A stretch of DNA of 62,000 nt from Glandiceps talaboti (Eukaryota; Hemichordata; Enteropneusta; Spengelidae), in the NCBI RefSeq assembly GCF_964340395.1, contig NC_135558.1:11652501-11714500 (forward strand), written 5' to 3'. Shown here in pieces: positions 14,640-62,000 of the stretch. The position numbers were made by a program, and so were the translations under genes. The notes beneath the pieces are model-generated. The model was not told the origin of the DNA and did not search any database. It saw only the letters and a list, made by a program, of their open reading frames with translations. Within the stretch, counting starts at the first letter, position 1. The number at the start of each line of letters is the position of its first letter.

Positions 14640-15977
14640 GGACGAGAGAGCGAGATGAGATTTACATTATTATTACTATTCGAGACCGGTGCTCAAACAC
14701 TTTAGATTCGTTTCCATCCGTTGGAAATTGACAGTGCGGTGTCATTATATAATGTGAGCAACGTTGTGAAAAGTAACAGTCTCGCAAATGGAAAGGTTCA
14801 GTTTCCGATCTAACTTTACAACGTCTCTGTAAAAAAAACTCTCATATGACCGTGTTCTTTCGTCCTTGGACTGACCGCGACTTCACAGTGACAGTGAATG
14901 ATCTGTTTGAGATGGAAAGGATCACGACAATGCACTATTGTCATAATTGTGCGATCTACAAAACGATCAACTCCCGGCACACATGACTGATCAAGTTTAT
15001 ATAGGCAGACATCACAGACTTACCTGACAAAATCGATGCTCTGAAAGACTGCTGTTAGAAGAAATATCTTGGGAAAGGATAAAAGGAGCGAAGTCGAATA
15101 TACAAAGATCAAATATGGACTCTCGTGAAGGCGTACTCCTATGCTCGCTATTACACACCCACCGTGAATGCCACTAGAGGCACACCTTACAACACCGGGG
15201 GCATTCAAGCAGATGAGACGGCCGATTCCTCTATGCGTTGTACATCCCACTCGAACAACTGACTTACTGTATTTACTACTGTCACGATAGTTATTAAAAT
15301 CTTATATATCTTTTAGAAAATGGTGGATTGTAAATTTAGATGGAAATTCACATATTAGATAATTAAATAATTATCTAAAGTACACTTCTGATAACTGAAA
15401 AAATGTTGGTATATGTGGGGTGTAAACGATAGATTCAACGGCGGGTGGTGTCGTCTATGTAGCATTATTCGTAAGCTGTTCATTCGTGAAATGACCGGCA
15501 AACTATATAAAATCAAAACGATCATTATGTGATAGTTACATATTACATGATATGTTGGAAGACAATATTTATCTTATTTCAATAATTCCAGATAAAGAAA
15601 TAACGTCATTGGAGAAAATTAATAAAAGTATTGCCGTTCGGTTTTTATCGAATCTGGTACTGGTCAACTAGAACATTTCTTTCTGATTCGTATTCTCTCC
15701 AAATCTGCTGATTGACACAGTTTACGAGTAGCAATTCAAAATAAATACAAATCATTAATGCAGCATAGCAGAAATACAAACATCTAAGCATTACTAAATA
15801 TAAACAATGTTAATCAAAGGCGTGTTTTTAGTAACAATGTTGTCCTAAACACTATAAATAACACGCCTGTTTTTCATTTGAAATAGTGCATACAATAACC
15901 ATTCACAGTCCGAAACAGGGCTGTATGCAAGGAGTTGCACGTGAATAATACTGTCACACTTGATGTGCATGTAAACA
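14640..15977. promoter_or_regulatory. Probable divergent promoter region
   Basis: This stretch has more CpG dinucleotides than its surroundings and separates a minus-strand exon (ending 15,024) from the CABIN1 start codon. The CABIN1 5' UTR should lie just before 15,978. No canonical TATA box position can be fixed. The assignment rests on base composition and on the opposed transcription units. Confidence 0.45.
15024..15250 (-). other. Candidate first exon of a minus-strand divergent gene
   Basis: Reading the minus strand, sequence ending TTTTGTCAG is followed immediately by GTAAGTCTG, a near-perfect splice donor at 15,023. The upstream part is CpG-rich. An open frame of 76 codons crosses it but resembles nothing I know, so the exon may be 5' UTR. 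No later exon of this gene could be recognised in 1-15,000, so any first intron would be long or the gene non-coding. Confidence 0.4.
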
Positions 15978-61295
<45,318 letters not shown>

Positions 61296-61830
61296 GCCTA
61301 CAGTAAATAGTGTTTCTCTAACCACCTGCCGTTGGACCAATGCGAAAACAGTGTTTCTCTAACCACCTGCTGTTGGACCAATGGAAAATAGTGTTTCTCT
61401 CACCACCTGCTAGTGAGCCAGTGAAAAACAATGTTTCTTTCATATCTGTGAATGAGCCAATGGAAAACCATGTTTCTGTCACTACCCTTTAGTAAGTTAA
61501 TGAAAAGCAGTGAATCTCTCACCCCTCTTTAATCATGTAATCTTGAAAAAATACCAATACTGTATAAACTGAGATAAAAAAATCGTGACATGCACTTTCA
61601 GTGATGTGAGGTGACCATCAGCAGCATGTCTGAGTAAAGGAAAGTGTAGGACTGCTACAATGTATATGTAAATATCATGGTAATGTGTTACCATGGCAGT
61701 GTAAATATTACATAAGTACCTTGTAAATTTTTCACATTTTTCTCCAAACATTTTCCATAGTTTAGAAGTTGTTAGAATGCTCATGTAAGTATTACATAGA
61801 ACAACTTTAATAAATATGAAATCATGTTAT
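61296..61830 (+). other. CABIN1: CABIN1 3' UTR with polyadenylation signal
   Basis: After the stop codon there is a non-coding stretch ending near an AATAAA hexamer at 61,809-61,814, a plausible cleavage and polyadenylation signal for CABIN1. The first 220 nt (61,305-61,525) are about five degenerate units of roughly 43-46 bp built on GTGTTTCTCTAACCACCTGC. Confidence 0.7.
61305..61525 (+). repeat. Minisatellite in the CABIN1 3' UTR
   Basis: About five units with GTGTTTCTCTAACCACCTGC and TGGACCAATGGAAAA words; decay increases toward the 3' side. Confidence 0.85.
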
Positions 61831-61859
61831 TTAAAACTGATGATACTGTGTTTTTCATA

Positions 61860-62000
61860 AATCCTCCAACATTAATACTGACACAGTAACCTGTAACACT
61901 TGGCAACAAGACTGTACCCGTAGCAATAGTCATCTGATGTTGTATATTATGATAGCAAAAGTGGTGGGGAGGCAAGTGAATAAACATCCAAGCAATGAAC
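61860..62000. repeat. Dispersed repeat fragment, AGCAACAAGACC / AATAAACATCCAA family
   Basis: The end of the window shares word order with the tandem units at 41,830-42,400: GCAACAAGACT, CCCGTAGCAATAG, TGTATATTATGATAGCAA and AAGTGAATAAACATCC. This is probably another copy of the element inserted next to the first TLR gene, cut off by the window edge. Confidence 0.5.

Overview
This is a window of animal nuclear DNA, AT-rich and dense in introns, microsatellites, minisatellites and transposable elements. The protein content (a full-length CABIN1 orthologue, vertebrate-style single-exon Toll-like receptors, a CR1/L2/jockey-like retrotransposon) points to an invertebrate, most likely a marine lophotrochozoan or a basal deuterostome. 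The sequence alone does not let me name the species.

Layout. Positions 1 to about 15,020 contain no recognisable protein gene: they hold non-coding DNA with several minisatellites and a dinucleotide tract. Around 14,650-15,980 is a CpG-richer stretch that looks like a divergent promoter. A minus-strand exon with a strong splice donor ends at 15,024, and the plus-strand CABIN1 start codon lies at 15,978. From 15,978 to 61,295 a single plus-strand gene, CABIN1, can be read through 39 coding exons. Every splice site is GT-AG and every junction keeps phase, giving 6,696 nt and a 2,231-residue protein, almost the length of human CABIN1. A polyadenylation signal lies at 61,809.

Nested content. Intron 27 (36,832-50,827, 14 kb) hosts two antisense Toll-like receptor genes formed by a local segmental duplication. 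The first (38,184-40,844) is intact. The second is split in its LRR region by a 3.4 kb mobile element (45,077-48,449) that carries a 2A-like peptide and the two halves of a herpesvirus-tegument-type (C76-like) cysteine protease in opposite orientations. Intron 20 holds an inverted-repeat element that was itself hit by a 5'-truncated non-LTR retrotransposon; a clean copy of the same inverted-repeat element lies in intron 33. Several other introns hold fold-back elements.

Main observations. (1) Tandem repeats in this gene repeatedly start on, or include, splice sites (exon 12 acceptor, exon 13, 19 and 37 donors, and others); the extra sites I could translate through lead to stop codons. (2) The two TLR copies are almost identical in their transmembrane-TIR halves and 3' flank but differ at many residues in the LRR ectodomain. 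(3) The CABIN1 tail carries an octapeptide KSPTRxxx array and a 16-residue repeat, and shows no strict PxIxIT calcineurin site. This fits an ancestral role in the HIRA histone-chaperone complex rather than in calcineurin inhibition.
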